Source of the DNA: Bacillus sp. AFS088145
GTDB taxonomy: Bacteria > Bacillota > Bacilli > Bacillales > Bacillaceae_G
Length of the DNA stretch: 64,000 nucleotides
Direction: 5' to 3'
NCBI RefSeq assembly: GCF_002564465.1
Contig: NZ_NUUX01000021.1
Coordinates: forward strand, 124,001 to 188,000
The position numbers and the translations under genes are program-made. The first letter of the stretch is position 1. Every line of letters begins with the position of its first letter. Below the pieces are notes generated by a model. The model worked only from the letters and a program-made list of their open reading frames with translations. It had not been told where the DNA came from and searched no databases. Below are positions 50,281 through 60,592 of this stretch, piece by piece.

Positions 50281-50820
50281 ATGGCAGATTTAGATGAATT
50301 AGAAATTATAAAATATGCTCAGCAAGGTGACCAAGATGCATTTGCCAAACTTTTCCAAATCCATTATTCCTTTTTATATAGATACGTATTGAAGATGACG
50401 TTAAATCAACAAACTGCAGAAGATTTAGTGCAGGATACGATGTTGAAAGGTTTTGACAATATAAAGAAATACAATGGTCAATCAAAATTTTCAACTTGGT
50501 TAATTACAATCGCTACTAGACTTTATTTAGATCAACAAAGAAAGAAAAAGCGTGAATGGTTTTGGCAAAAAAATGAGTCTGTAGAATTATCACGTTCCTT
50601 AAATTGGCAGTTGGCTTATAAAGGGTTTGAGTGGAGTGATATTATGGAGGGTTTTGAAAAGCTTAAATCGGAAGTGCGAGCGGCCATATTATTAAAGCAT
50701 TACTACGGCTATACGAACGAAGAAATTGGAAATATGATGGGAATTCGAGAAGGAACGGTTAAATCAAGAATTCATAATGGGATGAAGGAATTAAGAAAGG
50801 AGTTAATGCAAGATGGATAA
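50281..50820 (+). CDS. sigY: ECF RNA polymerase sigma factor, SigY-like
   Basis: ECF sigma factor of 179 residues. Region 2 is about 5-75 (QQGDQDAFAKLFQIHY, AEDLVQDTMLKGF). Region 4 is about 115-175 (VRAAILLKHYYGYTNEEIGNMMGIREGTVKSRIHNG, in sense). The start is ATG 50281 with GGAGGAAG; longer frame to 50251 is rejected. It overlaps a YxlC-like gene and has a matching promoter, as for sigY of B. subtilis, though the later yxlD/F/G genes are not in the same order. Confidence 0.82.
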   Translation: MADLDELEIIKYAQQGDQDAFAKLFQIHYSFLYRYVLKMTLNQQTAEDLVQDTMLKGFDNIKKYNGQSKFSTWLITIATRLYLDQQRKKKREWFWQKNESVELSRSLNWQLAYKGFEWSDIMEGFEKLKSEVRAAILLKHYYGYTNEEIGNMMGIREGTVKSRIHNGMKELRKELMQDG

Positions 50821-51109
50821 AGAAGAAATTGTTTCAGCATTTAAGCAGTTTGATGAAATAACGAATATTAACGAACCTTCAATCAATGAGATTACAGAAA
50901 AAATTAAAATACACCAGGAAAAAAAGAAGACCATTTTTCTTAAAGAACTAATCGTATTTATCTGTGTAGCATGCAGTCTATTCATCGGAACACTTCTTGT
51001 TGCTTTAGAGGCACCAGTAAGCATTGTTATGATTCAAGGTTTAGGCTTTATTGCACTACCGATTATTTTTAAACGAGATAAAAAGAAAATTGAAAGTGAG
51101 TTGATCTAA
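50813..51109 (+). CDS. YxlC-like regulatory membrane protein
   Basis: Protein of 98 residues, acidic/Lys-rich N-terminal half (cytoplasmic, about 1-45) and two membrane helices (about 46-66 and 69-85). Position and topology match YxlC, the negative regulator of SigY. It overlaps the sigma gene by 8 bases. Identity rests mostly on context and topology. Confidence 0.75.
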   Translation: MDKEEIVSAFKQFDEITNINEPSINEITEKIKIHQEKKKTIFLKELIVFICVACSLFIGTLLVALEAPVSIVMIQGLGFIALPIIFKRDKKKIESELI

Positions 51110-51110
51110 A

Positions 51111-51314
51111 GTGGAATGGACAACAGAAAATATTATCATATTAGTTTTAGTCTTTATAATTTTAATAACTCAAAGTATCACACTTTTTACAAAAGCTAAA
51201 AAGAGAAATCGTTCAGCCTGGTTATGGGGGCTGTTAGGAATGATTCAATTCCCTTGGCCTAGTGTCTTCTTTTACTTTTTAGTTGTTCGAAAAGATCGAA
51301 AAAAACTAAATTAA
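51111..51314 (+). CDS. Small PLDc_N-type membrane protein (YxlE-like)
   Basis: Protein of 67 residues from a GTG start right after the yxlC-like stop. Two hydrophobic helices (about 8-25 and 40-58) enclose a basic loop KAKKRNRSAWLWG; this is the pattern of PLDc_N domains such as YxlE, also a negative factor for SigY. Ribosome site is poor, suggesting coupling. Followed by a terminator. Confidence 0.72.
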   Translation: MEWTTENIIILVLVFIILITQSITLFTKAKKRNRSAWLWGLLGMIQFPWPSVFFYFLVVRKDRKKLN

Positions 51315-51324
51315 GGATAGTGTA

Positions 51325-51377
51325 AAAATACTAGACTAATTGGAACAGTTCATTTCAAATTTAGTCTAGTATTTTTA
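51325..51377 (+). terminator. Terminator of the sigY-like operon
   Basis: AAAAATACTAGACTAA / TTAGTCTAGTATTTTT with a long loop, followed by a T run. Confidence 0.82.
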
Positions 51378-51398
51378 AATTTGTGTTTGACAATTTCG

Positions 51399-51486
51399 GT
51401 GTACTACATGTATAGTACACGTATAAGGTGTATTAATTAAGTAATACACATCGTTATGCACTAAGTGTATGAACTAAGTAGTACAC
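51399..51486 (+). promoter_or_regulatory. Three YtrA/GntR-type operators
   Basis: Three 22-base dyads of the form GTGTA(N)12-type GTGTAYTA...TARTACAC occur at 51399-51420, 51428-51449 and 51465-51486; the first two are near-perfect and the third is weaker. They fill the space between a TTGACA at 51387-51392 and the GntR gene, fitting autorepression like YtrA. Confidence 0.85.
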
Positions 51487-51529
51487 ACACGTACTACAAA
51501 AATCGTATATAGAACGAGGAGGTGGATTG

Positions 51530-51922
51530 ATGGAATTTATAGTGAATAACCGTGAACCCGTTTATTTACAGGTCGTTAGGCATTTTAAACAACAAATTGC
51601 CAAAAGACTATTAGAAGCTGGTCAAGAAATACCATCAAGAAGAGAATTAGCTGTTCAATTTAATATAAATCCAAATACTGTACAAAAAGCATACAAGGAA
51701 ATGGAGGAACAAGGATTGATTACGACTGAACGAAATTTCCCTAGTAAGATTACCACTGATATAAAAGTGTTAAATGGTGTACGAAATGAATTGATTATGG
51801 AAGCTGTAAATGAATTTGTCGATTCAATTAAAGTTATAAATGTTCCTGTAGAAGAGTTACTTACTATGGTTAAAAAAAATTATGAACAAAAGATAAAAGA
51901 AGAAAAGAAAGGAGAGGCTTAA
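51530..51922 (+). CDS. GntR-family regulator, YtrA subfamily
   Basis: Regulator of 130 residues: N-terminal winged helix with REPVYLQVVRHFKQQI, SRRELAVQFNINPNTVQKAYKEMEEQGLI (about 9-62) and a short C-terminal helical part. YtrA-type regulators lack a large effector domain and usually govern an adjacent ABC transporter, as here. The start is ATG 51530 with GAGGAGGTGG. One base follows before the next gene. Confidence 0.92.
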   Translation: MEFIVNNREPVYLQVVRHFKQQIAKRLLEAGQEIPSRRELAVQFNINPNTVQKAYKEMEEQGLITTERNFPSKITTDIKVLNGVRNELIMEAVNEFVDSIKVINVPVEELLTMVKKNYEQKIKEEKKGEA

Positions 51923-52612
51923 ATGATACAAGTAAAGAATGTTTCAAAAAAATATGGCCGTAAAAATGTTTTACGTGATATTTCTTTCACAGCAAATAAA
52001 GGAGAAATCACTTGTTTAATTGGTATAAATGGTGTTGGTAAGTCTACTACGATGAAGGCAATTATGGGGATTACGCCAATCGATCGCGGTGAAATATTAA
52101 TAGATGATAAGAAAATGAATCATACAATGTACGAAAATATCACGTTTATTCCAGACACACTTACAATGCTACCTAGTTTTACAGTTGGAGAAGCAATGCA
52201 GTTTATGAAGGATTTTTATGTGAATTGGAATCCAGAGCGTGCAAAAGAATTACTTGGATTTTTCCGTTTAAAGGAAGACGAGAAACTAGGTGAGCTTTCA
52301 AAAGGGAATGCTGCAAAAGCAAATTTACTTTTGGGTTTAGGACTAGATGTAGATTATGTTCTGATGGATGAACCTTTTTCTGGTATCGATATGTTTAGTA
52401 GAGAACAAATTGCAAAAGTGTTTACGAGTCACTTAATTGAGGATCGAGGCGTGATTATAACTACGCATGAAATTAGTGATATCGAGCATTTAATCGATAA
52501 GGTCGTTTTATTAGATAACGGTGAAATTCTGAAAGAGTTTTATACAGAAGAAATTCGATTAGAAGAAGGCAAATCAGTGATGGACGTAATGAGAGAGGTG
52601 TATGAATCTTGA
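51923..52612 (+). CDS. ABC transporter ATP-binding protein
   Basis: ATPase of 229 residues: Walker A GINGVGKST (about 35-43), the signature as LSKGN near residue 131 (variant of LSGGQ), Walker B VLMDEPFSGID near 153, and the switch His in ITTHEISD. It is coupled to the following permease (overlap TTGA). The signature variant is common in YtrB-like ATPases. Confidence 0.93.
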   Translation: MIQVKNVSKKYGRKNVLRDISFTANKGEITCLIGINGVGKSTTMKAIMGITPIDRGEILIDDKKMNHTMYENITFIPDTLTMLPSFTVGEAMQFMKDFYVNWNPERAKELLGFFRLKEDEKLGELSKGNAAKANLLLGLGLDVDYVLMDEPFSGIDMFSREQIAKVFTSHLIEDRGVIITTHEISDIEHLIDKVVLLDNGEILKEFYTEEIRLEEGKSVMDVMREVYES

Positions 52613-53451
52613 AACGATATTTAAAACTAGTTAATTTTGAAGTTAATCGATTTTTTAAATTATATATAGGGTTACTTATTATAGTAGCTATATCGCAGTT
52701 TGTGAGTTTATTTGTAGTAAAGTCTTCTTATATGAAATTGGCGAATGATGCAAATTACGCAAGTTCTATGAAAGCAACGAAGGAATTTATTGCATCAAAT
52801 GGATTGCTAAGCTTTAACCACGTTGCTAATCATGCATTATTTATTGGTCCAATTGTGATTAGTATCGCTTTAATGATGTTCTATATTTTTATCATTTGGT
52901 ATAGAGATTATTTCGGAAAAAATACGTTTATTTACCGTTTATTTATGCTACCAACTTCAAGAATGACAATTTACTTTGCTAAAGCGACTACGATCTTAAT
53001 TATGGTGTTGAGTTTACTGGCTTTTCAACTAATACTTTTACCAATTGAAATAAATGTATTTCAACAAATCGTGCCAAGCGAACTTTTAGGAAAAATGAAT
53101 ACAGTTGATCTTGTTATGGGTCCTACTATTTTTCAAATGATTTTACCAAGTAATTTTGTAGATTTTATTTTTAGATATCTTATTGGAATGGGCTTAGTAT
53201 TTACTCTTTTCACATTCATTCTATTAGAACGTAGCTATCGTTGGAAAGGTATAATATTTGGAATCTTATACGCTATGGCGATTGTAGTTTTAATTCTTAT
53301 ACCAGAGATTATTCAATCTTACGTTTTTGGAAATGATTTCTCATTTTATCCAAGCGAAGTCATTTATATGGAAATAGGTCTTTTGGCAATCATTATTACA
53401 GGTTCAATCTTATTTAGTAAATATTTATTAAAAAACAAAGTATCGGTGTAA
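52609..53451 (+). CDS. ABC transporter permease
   Basis: Membrane protein of 280 residues with about six helices, start TTG overlapping the ATPase stop. A short charged N terminus (MKRYLKLVNFEVNRFFKLY) precedes the first helix, as in YtrC/CcmB-like permeases. Its substrate or role (export, envelope stress) is unknown. Site GAGAGAGG. Confidence 0.85.
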   Translation: MKRYLKLVNFEVNRFFKLYIGLLIIVAISQFVSLFVVKSSYMKLANDANYASSMKATKEFIASNGLLSFNHVANHALFIGPIVISIALMMFYIFIIWYRDYFGKNTFIYRLFMLPTSRMTIYFAKATTILIMVLSLLAFQLILLPIEINVFQQIVPSELLGKMNTVDLVMGPTIFQMILPSNFVDFIFRYLIGMGLVFTLFTFILLERSYRWKGIIFGILYAMAIVVLILIPEIIQSYVFGNDFSFYPSEVIYMEIGLLAIIITGSILFSKYLLKNKVSV

Positions 53452-53464
53452 GGAGGAGTTTAGA

Positions 53465-54733
53465 ATGAAGCGATATCGTAATTTGGCAGTAATAGCCGTT
53501 GTCACGACAATCAGTATAGGTACGTTTTTTACGAAGGTAGCTATGTCGGAAAGTAAGTTACCTAAATTTTACTTAAAGACTGAAAATGGAGATTCGAAAT
53601 ACGTTAAAAATTTATCTATTAGCGCTGGATATGGTCAAGAAGGTGGTAGAGGTTTAAGTATTACTACTGATGGAAGTGAATATAAAGACAGTAATTCAAT
53701 GCTTAGTGAACTTGATAGTGAATACTATGATTTAAAGAAATTAAATGATTTAAAAAAGAAAGAAAGAAACTTTATGCGCGGAAAAATTTCTTCTTCTCAA
53801 TTTTATATCGATAAAGATTTTGCATGGCATGCTGATGTAAAAGGTGGAAAACTTGGTGGTACGTATGATCATAAAAATAATCATTTTAAAATGTATATAG
53901 ATGGTCTTGATCTTCAAAATAAAGATCGTTATAAATTTAATATTAATATCCCAGGTGAAGAAAACTACTCATATATTGATGTAGAGGATGTACAATTAAT
54001 TGGTAAGGATTTAATTGTCACTACTTATCAAAATAAAACGATAGAAAATAATACAAATTCAGATGTAAATGTCGATGAAACTGAACTAGTTATGTATCGA
54101 ATTAATGTAAACCAAAAGAAAATTGTTGATCGTAAAGTGATTAATAAATCATCCAATGACCAAAAGACACACACTCATACTGAATTACAAAATACGATAT
54201 CAGAATCAGATCAAACGATTCCTTCTAAATTTAGTGTTTATAAAAAGGCAAAACTAAAGGATACGGTTCAAACGAATGGAGAAACAACAACTGAAGAAAT
54301 TAGTAATGAAGTATTCGTATTTAATTTAGAAACTGATAAAGAAGAACCTTTAAATTTATCGAATGAACAAAAAGAACAATTGAAGCAGAGTAATGTAATC
54401 ATTGATAAAGATAACTTGTATTTTATAAGGAACGGTGATAAAGATCTTTCAGTATTAAAGTATAACCTTAACAATAAAAAAGTTGAAGGTGTACCAGTAC
54501 TTACTTCTAAAATTAAGGGTAATAATCTTTCAAATTATAAAATTATTGACGGAAAACTGTACGCAATTACGAATAATGTAGAAGGTCCAGATAAGAGCAA
54601 TAAAGAATTCAGTATTACTGACTTAGCAAATGGACAAAGTGTTTTCGAAGGTAAGATAGAAGTAAAGAATAGTAAAGGCAATGCTGGTAAAGCATTAAAA
54701 AAATTACAAGTATATGATTTTCAGGTTGAATAA
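53465..54733 (+). CDS. Exported or membrane-anchored protein of the GntR-ABC operon
   Basis: Protein of 422 residues, start ATG 53465 with AAGGAGG 6 bases upstream. An N-terminal hydrophobic segment (about 7-28) without a clear cleavage site precedes a long Lys/Asn/Asp-rich region with repeated beta-type segments (strings such as NLYFIRNGDKDLSVLKYNLNNKK suggest a beta-propeller-like layout). Not recognised. It is encoded 13 bases after the permease, so it may be an extracytoplasmic partner of this transporter. Confidence 0.78.
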   Translation: MKRYRNLAVIAVVTTISIGTFFTKVAMSESKLPKFYLKTENGDSKYVKNLSISAGYGQEGGRGLSITTDGSEYKDSNSMLSELDSEYYDLKKLNDLKKKERNFMRGKISSSQFYIDKDFAWHADVKGGKLGGTYDHKNNHFKMYIDGLDLQNKDRYKFNINIPGEENYSYIDVEDVQLIGKDLIVTTYQNKTIENNTNSDVNVDETELVMYRINVNQKKIVDRKVINKSSNDQKTHTHTELQNTISESDQTIPSKFSVYKKAKLKDTVQTNGETTTEEISNEVFVFNLETDKEEPLNLSNEQKEQLKQSNVIIDKDNLYFIRNGDKDLSVLKYNLNNKKVEGVPVLTSKIKGNNLSNYKIIDGKLYAITNNVEGPDKSNKEFSITDLANGQSVFEGKIEVKNSKGNAGKALKKLQVYDFQVE

Positions 54734-54763
54734 GTAGGGCAGGAAAAAGATAAGAGATTGGTT

Positions 54764-54813
54764 AGAGGTTGTCTCAAAAGTCAGATAAATTGACTAGGAG
54801 GCGCCTCTTTTTC
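54764..54813 (+). terminator. Probable terminator after the ABC operon
   Basis: AGAGG pairs with CCTCT before a T run, enclosing AGTCA / TGACT. The first 14 bases also form a motif found inverted at 60419-60432. Confidence 0.5.
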
Positions 54814-54993
54814 GCTAAAATATTGGATTTTAATTCGAATAGTGGGGTATTTCAATTTACATTTCTTCTGTAATAAATTAAATCGTTCATTTTTTATGCT
54901 TATTAGATGATTTTTGGACGATTTAGTATGTATTAGAGCATATTTCGTAGTTTTTCATTTCAAAGTTACTGTTATTGTACAATTATTAGCTCT

Positions 54994-55100
54994 TGATACC
55001 CTTACTGGTATAGGTAATACTTAATTTTATTTGCGATTCTCAATTTTTAATTGCAGATTTGCTTATTTTATTTGCAAATTTCCGGATTTTATTTGCAGTC
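54994..55100 (+). repeat. Array of 21-bp-phased TTTWATTTGCAG boxes (copy B)
   Basis: Four cores have their G at 55033, 55053, 55074 and 55095 (spacing 20, 21, 21). The leader again reads ATACCC...GTATAGGTAA (G at 55008), 25 bases before the first core, exactly as in copy A. It lies in the 586-base gap between the ABC operon and uvrB. No gene is apparent there. Confidence 0.8.
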
Positions 55101-55232
55101 CAATCTACTTTTCCTCTTTATTCCTGTTCTTTTTTATTTACCTTATCCTTCAATTAAGGAATATACGTTCTAGTTTAATTACTTGAATTCGTACTTAAAC
55201 ATCGATAATATGTAAAGATGATTATTTTTAAA

Positions 55233-55246
55233 GGTACGTTTGTTCT
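55233..55246 (+). promoter_or_regulatory. Possible LexA (SOS) box of uvrBA
   Basis: GGTACGTTTGTTCT resembles the Bacillus LexA site CGAACRNRYGTTYG (GAAC-N4-GTTC core with one core mismatch), 74 bases before uvrB. uvrBA is SOS-induced in B. subtilis. Confidence 0.4.
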
Positions 55247-55319
55247 GTTTTTGATTGATTTTTGAAATTTTGTGGTAAAATAGAAGGATAGGTATGTTTT
55301 GGAAATGGAGGCGGGGAAG

Positions 55320-57305
55320 ATGGAGCAGGAATTCGAGGTAGTTTCTAATTATTCACCTCAAGGCGATCAGCCAAATGCGATTAAGCAGTTAGTTGATGGT
55401 ATTAAAAATGGTAAAGAGCATCAAGTTTTATTAGGTGCAACAGGTACGGGAAAAACGTTTACCATTTCAAATGTAATTAAAGAAGTAGGAAAACCAACAT
55501 TAGTATTTGCTCACAATAAAACATTAGCAGGGCAATTATATAGCGAATTAAAAGATTTTTTTCCAAATAATGCAGTTGAGTATTTCGTTAGTTACTATGA
55601 TTATTTTCAGCCAGAAGCTTACGTACCTCAAACGGATACTTATATTGAAAAAGATTCAAGTATTAATGATGAAATTGATAAATTACGTCACTCTGCGACT
55701 TCCTCCCTTTTTGAACGTAAGGATGTCATTATTGTAGCGAGTGTTTCTTGTATTTACGGTTTAGGTTCTCCTGAAGAATATCGTGAATTAGTTTGTTCTC
55801 TTCGTATTGGAATGGAAATTAGTCGAGATGAACTATTACATAAACTAGTAGATATTCAGTATGCACGTAATGATATTGACTTCTCACGTGGTACATTCCG
55901 AGTTCGTGGTGATGTTGTTGAAATATTCCCAGCATCACGTGATGAGCACTGTATTCGTGTGGAATTTTTTGGTGATGAAATTGAGAGAATTAGAGAAGTG
56001 GACGCATTAACAGGTGAAATTTTAGGTGACCGTGAACACGTTGCAATTTTCCCAGCTTCCCACTTCGTTACACGTGAAGAAAAAATGAAAATCGCCATTA
56101 AAAATATTGAAGTTGAGTTAGAAGAACGATTAAAGGAAATGAGAGATAACGGTAAGTTATTAGAAGCTCAAAGGCTTGAGCAGCGAACTAGATATGATTT
56201 AGAAATGATGAACGAGATGGGATTTTGTTCAGGAATTGAAAACTATTCCCGTCATCTGACGCTGAGACCACCAGGTTCTACGCCTTATACATTATTAGAC
56301 TATTTTCCAGAAGATTTCTTAATGGTGATTGACGAGTCACATGTTACGGTTCCGCAAATTCGAGGAATGTTTAACGGTGACCAAGCTCGAAAGCAAGTAT
56401 TAGTAGATCATGGATTCCGTCTGCCTTCAGCATTGGATAATCGACCTTTAAAATTTGCAGAGTTTGTGGAAAAAGTTCAACAAACTATATACGTAACTGC
56501 TACACCTGGACCATATGAACTAGAGCTGTGCCCAGAGAAAGTAGAGCAAATTATTCGTCCAACAGGTCTACTAGATCCGACGATAGATGTTCGTCCGATT
56601 GAAGGTCAAATTGACGATCTGATCGATGAACTTCGTAATCGCATTGCTAAAAATGAGAGAGTACTAATTACTACTCTAACAAAGAAAATGTCTGAAGATT
56701 TAACGGATTATTTGAAAGAAATAGGAATTAAGGTTAACTATTTACATTCTGAAATTAAAACGCTTGAACGAATCGAAATTATTCGTGATCTTCGTTTAGG
56801 TAAATATGATGTGTTAATTGGTATTAACCTTTTACGTGAAGGTATAGATATTCCTGAAGTTTCATTAGTTGTAATTTTAGATGCAGATAAAGAAGGATTT
56901 TTACGATCTGAACGTTCATTAATCCAAACAATTGGTCGAGCTGCAAGGAATTCAAATGGTCATGTTATTATGTATGCTGATAAAATGACGAATTCGATGG
57001 ATATTGCGATTAATGAAACAAAACGTCGTCGTGAGATTCAGGAAGAATATAACAAAAAACATGGAATCACTCCTAAAACGATTATTAAGCAAGTACGTGA
57101 TGTGATTCGAGCTACTTCTGTAGCTGAAGAAGAAGAAGTTTATGAAAACGGTATTAGTGCTAAATATAAGAAAATGAATAAAAAAGAACGTCATTTATTT
57201 ATTCAATCAATTGAAATGGAAATGAAGGACGCAGCGAAGGCGCTTGATTTTGAACGAGCAACAGAACTTCGTGACTTAATATTAGAATTGAAGTCTGAGA
57301 GGTGA
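55320..57305 (+). CDS. uvrB: Excinuclease ABC subunit B
   Basis: UvrB of 661 residues: Walker A GATGTGKT (39-46), the beta-hairpin region with [12 protein letters not shown], helicase motifs [34 protein letters not shown] and QTIGRAARN, and the C-terminal UVR coiled coil (about 622-657). The start is ATG 55320 (GGAGGCGGG site) as in other Bacillus UvrB; 55299 is too early. It acts in nucleotide excision repair with UvrA, encoded with a 4-base-type overlap region downstream. Confidence 0.97.
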   Translation: MEQEFEVVSNYSPQGDQPNAIKQLVDGIKNGKEHQVLLGATGTGKTFTISNVIKEVGKPTLVFAHNKTLAGQLYSELKDFFPNNAVEYFVSYYDYFQPEAYVPQTDTYIEKDSSINDEIDKLRHSATSSLFERKDVIIVASVSCIYGLGSPEEYRELVCSLRIGMEISRDELLHKLVDIQYARNDIDFSRGTFRVRGDVVEIFPASRDEHCIRVEFFGDEIERIREVDALTGEILGDREHVAIFPASHFVTREEKMKIAIKNIEVELEERLKEMRDNGKLLEAQRLEQRTRYDLEMMNEMGFCSGIENYSRHLTLRPPGSTPYTLLDYFPEDFLMVIDESHVTVPQIRGMFNGDQARKQVLVDHGFRLPSALDNRPLKFAEFVEKVQQTIYVTATPGPYELELCPEKVEQIIRPTGLLDPTIDVRPIEGQIDDLIDELRNRIAKNERVLITTLTKKMSEDLTDYLKEIGIKVNYLHSEIKTLERIEIIRDLRLGKYDVLIGINLLREGIDIPEVSLVVILDADKEGFLRSERSLIQTIGRAARNSNGHVIMYADKMTNSMDIAINETKRRREIQEEYNKKHGITPKTIIKQVRDVIRATSVAEEEEVYENGISAKYKKMNKKERHLFIQSIEMEMKDAAKALDFERATELRDLILELKSER

Positions 57306-57310
57306 AGAAC

Positions 57311-60178
57311 TTGAAAAGTATGAATGAAATAATTATTAAAGGGGCCAGAGCGCATAACTTAAAAAATATTGATGTTACGATTCCTCGTAATCAATTAGTA
57401 GTTGTAACTGGATTATCGGGATCAGGTAAGTCATCTCTAGCATTTGATACGATTTATGCAGAAGGCCAACGCAGATATGTAGAATCATTATCTGCGTATG
57501 CTCGTCAATTTTTAGGTCAAATGGATAAACCTGATGTTGATTCAATCGAAGGACTTTCACCTGCGATTTCAATTGATCAAAAAACGACTAGCCGAAATCC
57601 TCGTTCGACAGTAGGTACTGTAACAGAGATTTACGACTATTTGCGACTTCTTTATGCACGTATTGGAACTCCAATTTGTCCAAATCATGGTACCGAAATT
57701 TCTTCTCAAACAGTTGAACAAATGGTAGATCGTGTAATGGAGTATCCTGAACGAACGAAAATTCAAGTGCTTGCTCCTGTGGTATCTGGTCGTAAAGGGA
57801 CACATGTAAAAGTATTTGAAGAAATTAAAAAACAAGGGTTCGTTCGTGTTCGTGTTGACGGTGAGTTATTTGATGTATCTGATGAAATAGAATTAGAGAA
57901 AAATAAGAAGCATTCAATTGAAGTTGTAATTGACCGTATTGTTGTAAAAGATGGTGTAGCATCACGACTAGCTGATTCTCTTGAAACAGCATTAAAACTA
58001 GGAGAAGGTCGAGTTATCATTGATGTAATAGGTGAAGAAGAATTACTATTTAGTGAACATCATGCCTGTCCACTGTGTGGTTTCTCAATTGGGGAATTAG
58101 AACCACGTATGTTTTCGTTTAACAGCCCGTTTGGTGCTTGTCATTCATGTGATGGATTAGGAACGAAATTAGAAGTGGATATAGACTTAGTAATCCCAAA
58201 TGATGAATTAACTCTTAAAGAAAATGCTATCGCACCGTGGGAATCAATTAGCTCAATGTATTATCCTCAATTACTAGAAAGTGTATGTAATCATTACGGA
58301 ATTGATATGAATATTCCATTTAAGGACATACCAAAAGATCTACAAGATAAAATTCTTTATGGTAGTAATGGAGAACAAATCTATTTTAAATATGATAACG
58401 AGCAAGGTCACGTACGTGAAGCGATGATTGAATTTGAAGGTGTTATTTCTAATGTAGAAAGACGTTTTAAAGAAACATCTTCAGATTTTATTCGTGAGCA
58501 AATGGAAAAATACATGGCTCAACAACATTGTCCAACTTGTAAAGGGCATCGTCTAAGAAAAGAGGCACTGGCTGTATTTATTGGTGGCTTGCATGTCGGT
58601 GAAGTAACAAAAATGTCAGTTAAAGAAGCATTTGATTTCTTTGGATCGCTTGATTTAACGCCAAAACAAGAAAAAATTGCAAATCTAATCCTTCGAGAAA
58701 TTAGAGAACGTTTAGGCTTTTTAGTAAATGTAGGTTTAGATTATTTAACATTGAACCGAGCTGCAGGGACATTATCTGGTGGAGAAGCTCAAAGGATTCG
58801 TTTAGCGACTCAAATTGGTTCGAGATTAACTGGTGTATTATATATTTTGGATGAGCCATCAATTGGATTACACCAACGTGATAATGATCGTTTAATCTCA
58901 ACATTGTTAAATATGAGAGACATCGGAAATACATTAATTGTTGTAGAACATGATGAAGATACGATGCTAGCGGCAGATTATTTAATTGATATCGGACCAG
59001 GAGCTGGTATTCATGGTGGACAGGTCATTTCACAAGGAACGCCAAATGAAGTAATGAATGATCAAAATTCATTAACAGGGAAGTACTTATTAGGTGAGAA
59101 GTTTATTCCTGTACCGCTTGAGCGTAGAAAAGGCGATGGACGTGAAATTAAAATTGTTGGAGCAAAAGAAAACAATTTAAAAAATGTATCAACTTCATTC
59201 CCATTAGGTACATTTGTTGCAGTAACAGGTGTATCAGGATCAGGGAAAAGTACTTTAATTAATGAGATTTTATATAAATCATTAGCTCAAAAATTAAATG
59301 GTTCGAAAGTACGTCCAGGGGAGCATAAAGAAATAAAAGGGATTGAACAATTGGAGAAGGTTATCGATATTGATCAATCACCAATTGGTCGTACTCCTCG
59401 TTCAAATCCAGCTACTTATACTGGTGTATTTGATGATATTCGAGATGTATATGCCGCTACGAATGAGTCAAAAGTTCGCGGTTATAAGAAAGGTCGTTTT
59501 AGCTTCAACGTTAAAGGCGGTAGATGTGAAGCATGTCGAGGCGATGGAATCATTAAAATCGAAATGCATTTCTTACCAGATGTTTATGTACCATGTGAAG
59601 TTTGTCATGGTAAACGATATAACCGAGAAACTTTAGAAGTTAAGTATAAAGATAAATCGATCTCTGAAGTATTAGATATGACAGTTGAGTATGCAGTATC
59701 TTTCTTTGAAAATATTCCTAAGATTAAACGTAAACTTCAAACGTTATATGATGTAGGTTTAGGTTATATTACATTAGGTCAACCTGCTACGACTTTATCT
59801 GGTGGAGAAGCACAACGAGTAAAACTAGCTTCCGAGCTTCATAAACGTACGAATGGAAGAACTTTATATATATTAGATGAACCTACTACAGGGCTTCATG
59901 TTGATGATATTGCACGATTATTAGTTGTTTTACAAAGACTAGTAGATAATGGAGATACTGTACTTGTAATTGAACATAACTTAGACGTTATTAAAGCAGC
60001 CGACCATCTAATCGATTTAGGACCAGAAGGTGGAGACAAAGGTGGTACGATCGTAGCAACTGGTACACCAGAGAAACTATGTAAAGTTGAAGCATCTCAT
60101 ACAGGTAAGTATTTAAAAGCTGTATTAGAACGTGACAAAGCTAGAATGGAAAAAAGATTAGCATTAATGGAATCTTAA
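57311..60178 (+). CDS. uvrA: Excinuclease ABC subunit A
   Basis: UvrA of 955 residues with two ABC ATPase halves: Walker [11 protein letters not shown] near 34 and [10 protein letters not shown] near 640, signatures [12 protein letters not shown] and [12 protein letters not shown], and zinc-binding cysteine pairs ([31 protein letters not shown]). The start taken is TTG 57311 ([19 protein letters not shown]) seven bases after GAGAGGTG; ATG 57320 is the alternative. Scans DNA for lesions and loads UvrB. Confidence 0.96.
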   Translation: MKSMNEIIIKGARAHNLKNIDVTIPRNQLVVVTGLSGSGKSSLAFDTIYAEGQRRYVESLSAYARQFLGQMDKPDVDSIEGLSPAISIDQKTTSRNPRSTVGTVTEIYDYLRLLYARIGTPICPNHGTEISSQTVEQMVDRVMEYPERTKIQVLAPVVSGRKGTHVKVFEEIKKQGFVRVRVDGELFDVSDEIELEKNKKHSIEVVIDRIVVKDGVASRLADSLETALKLGEGRVIIDVIGEEELLFSEHHACPLCGFSIGELEPRMFSFNSPFGACHSCDGLGTKLEVDIDLVIPNDELTLKENAIAPWESISSMYYPQLLESVCNHYGIDMNIPFKDIPKDLQDKILYGSNGEQIYFKYDNEQGHVREAMIEFEGVISNVERRFKETSSDFIREQMEKYMAQQHCPTCKGHRLRKEALAVFIGGLHVGEVTKMSVKEAFDFFGSLDLTPKQEKIANLILREIRERLGFLVNVGLDYLTLNRAAGTLSGGEAQRIRLATQIGSRLTGVLYILDEPSIGLHQRDNDRLISTLLNMRDIGNTLIVVEHDEDTMLAADYLIDIGPGAGIHGGQVISQGTPNEVMNDQNSLTGKYLLGEKFIPVPLERRKGDGREIKIVGAKENNLKNVSTSFPLGTFVAVTGVSGSGKSTLINEILYKSLAQKLNGSKVRPGEHKEIKGIEQLEKVIDIDQSPIGRTPRSNPATYTGVFDDIRDVYAATNESKVRGYKKGRFSFNVKGGRCEACRGDGIIKIEMHFLPDVYVPCEVCHGKRYNRETLEVKYKDKSISEVLDMTVEYAVSFFENIPKIKRKLQTLYDVGLGYITLGQPATTLSGGEAQRVKLASELHKRTNGRTLYILDEPTTGLHVDDIARLLVVLQRLVDNGDTVLVIEHNLDVIKAADHLIDLGPEGGDKGGTIVATGTPEKLCKVEASHTGKYLKAVLERDKARMEKRLALMES

Positions 60179-60220
60179 TTTTTATAAGTGTATTGTGATT
60201 AAATATTGGTGTGATAGAGT

Positions 60221-60296
60221 AGTTGATTGAAACGAAAAGGTGCTCAACTCCAGTTGAATTAGCTGGAAAGGGAGCATACTGGAACGGAAATCAACT
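60221..60296. repeat. Dispersed palindromic repeat element
   Basis: Terminal arms AGTTGATT (60221) and AATCAACT (60289) with inner pairs TGCTC/GAGCA and TCCAG/CTGGA. The end GGAACGGAAATCAACT resembles a palindromic repeat recalled from many Bacillaceae genomes, here in a short version. A partial copy (GTGGAAATCAACCAC) follows near 60340. It fills part of the 414-base gap after uvrA. Confidence 0.65.
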
Positions 60297-60592
60297 ATTC
60301 TTCTTTTTCTTTGTCAGAATGTTGGTATATAAATCGTTCTGTAGTGGAAATCAACCACGCGGGCTCCTTTAAGAAAATTTGGTAATTTATTGATATGGTT
60401 TTTTTACAGTGTAAGAAATTGAGACAACCTCTTTTTCGTAGTGTTTGTTTTTAGGACTTTATGTCATTCATAGTTCCTTTTACTTGAAAAGTAGTCCACA
60501 TTTCTTTAATGTTTTAACATAGAATAAATAATGAAATAGAAAAATTAGTAATGATAAAAAAATGAGGGCGTATCGATAGAGAGGAGATTTTT

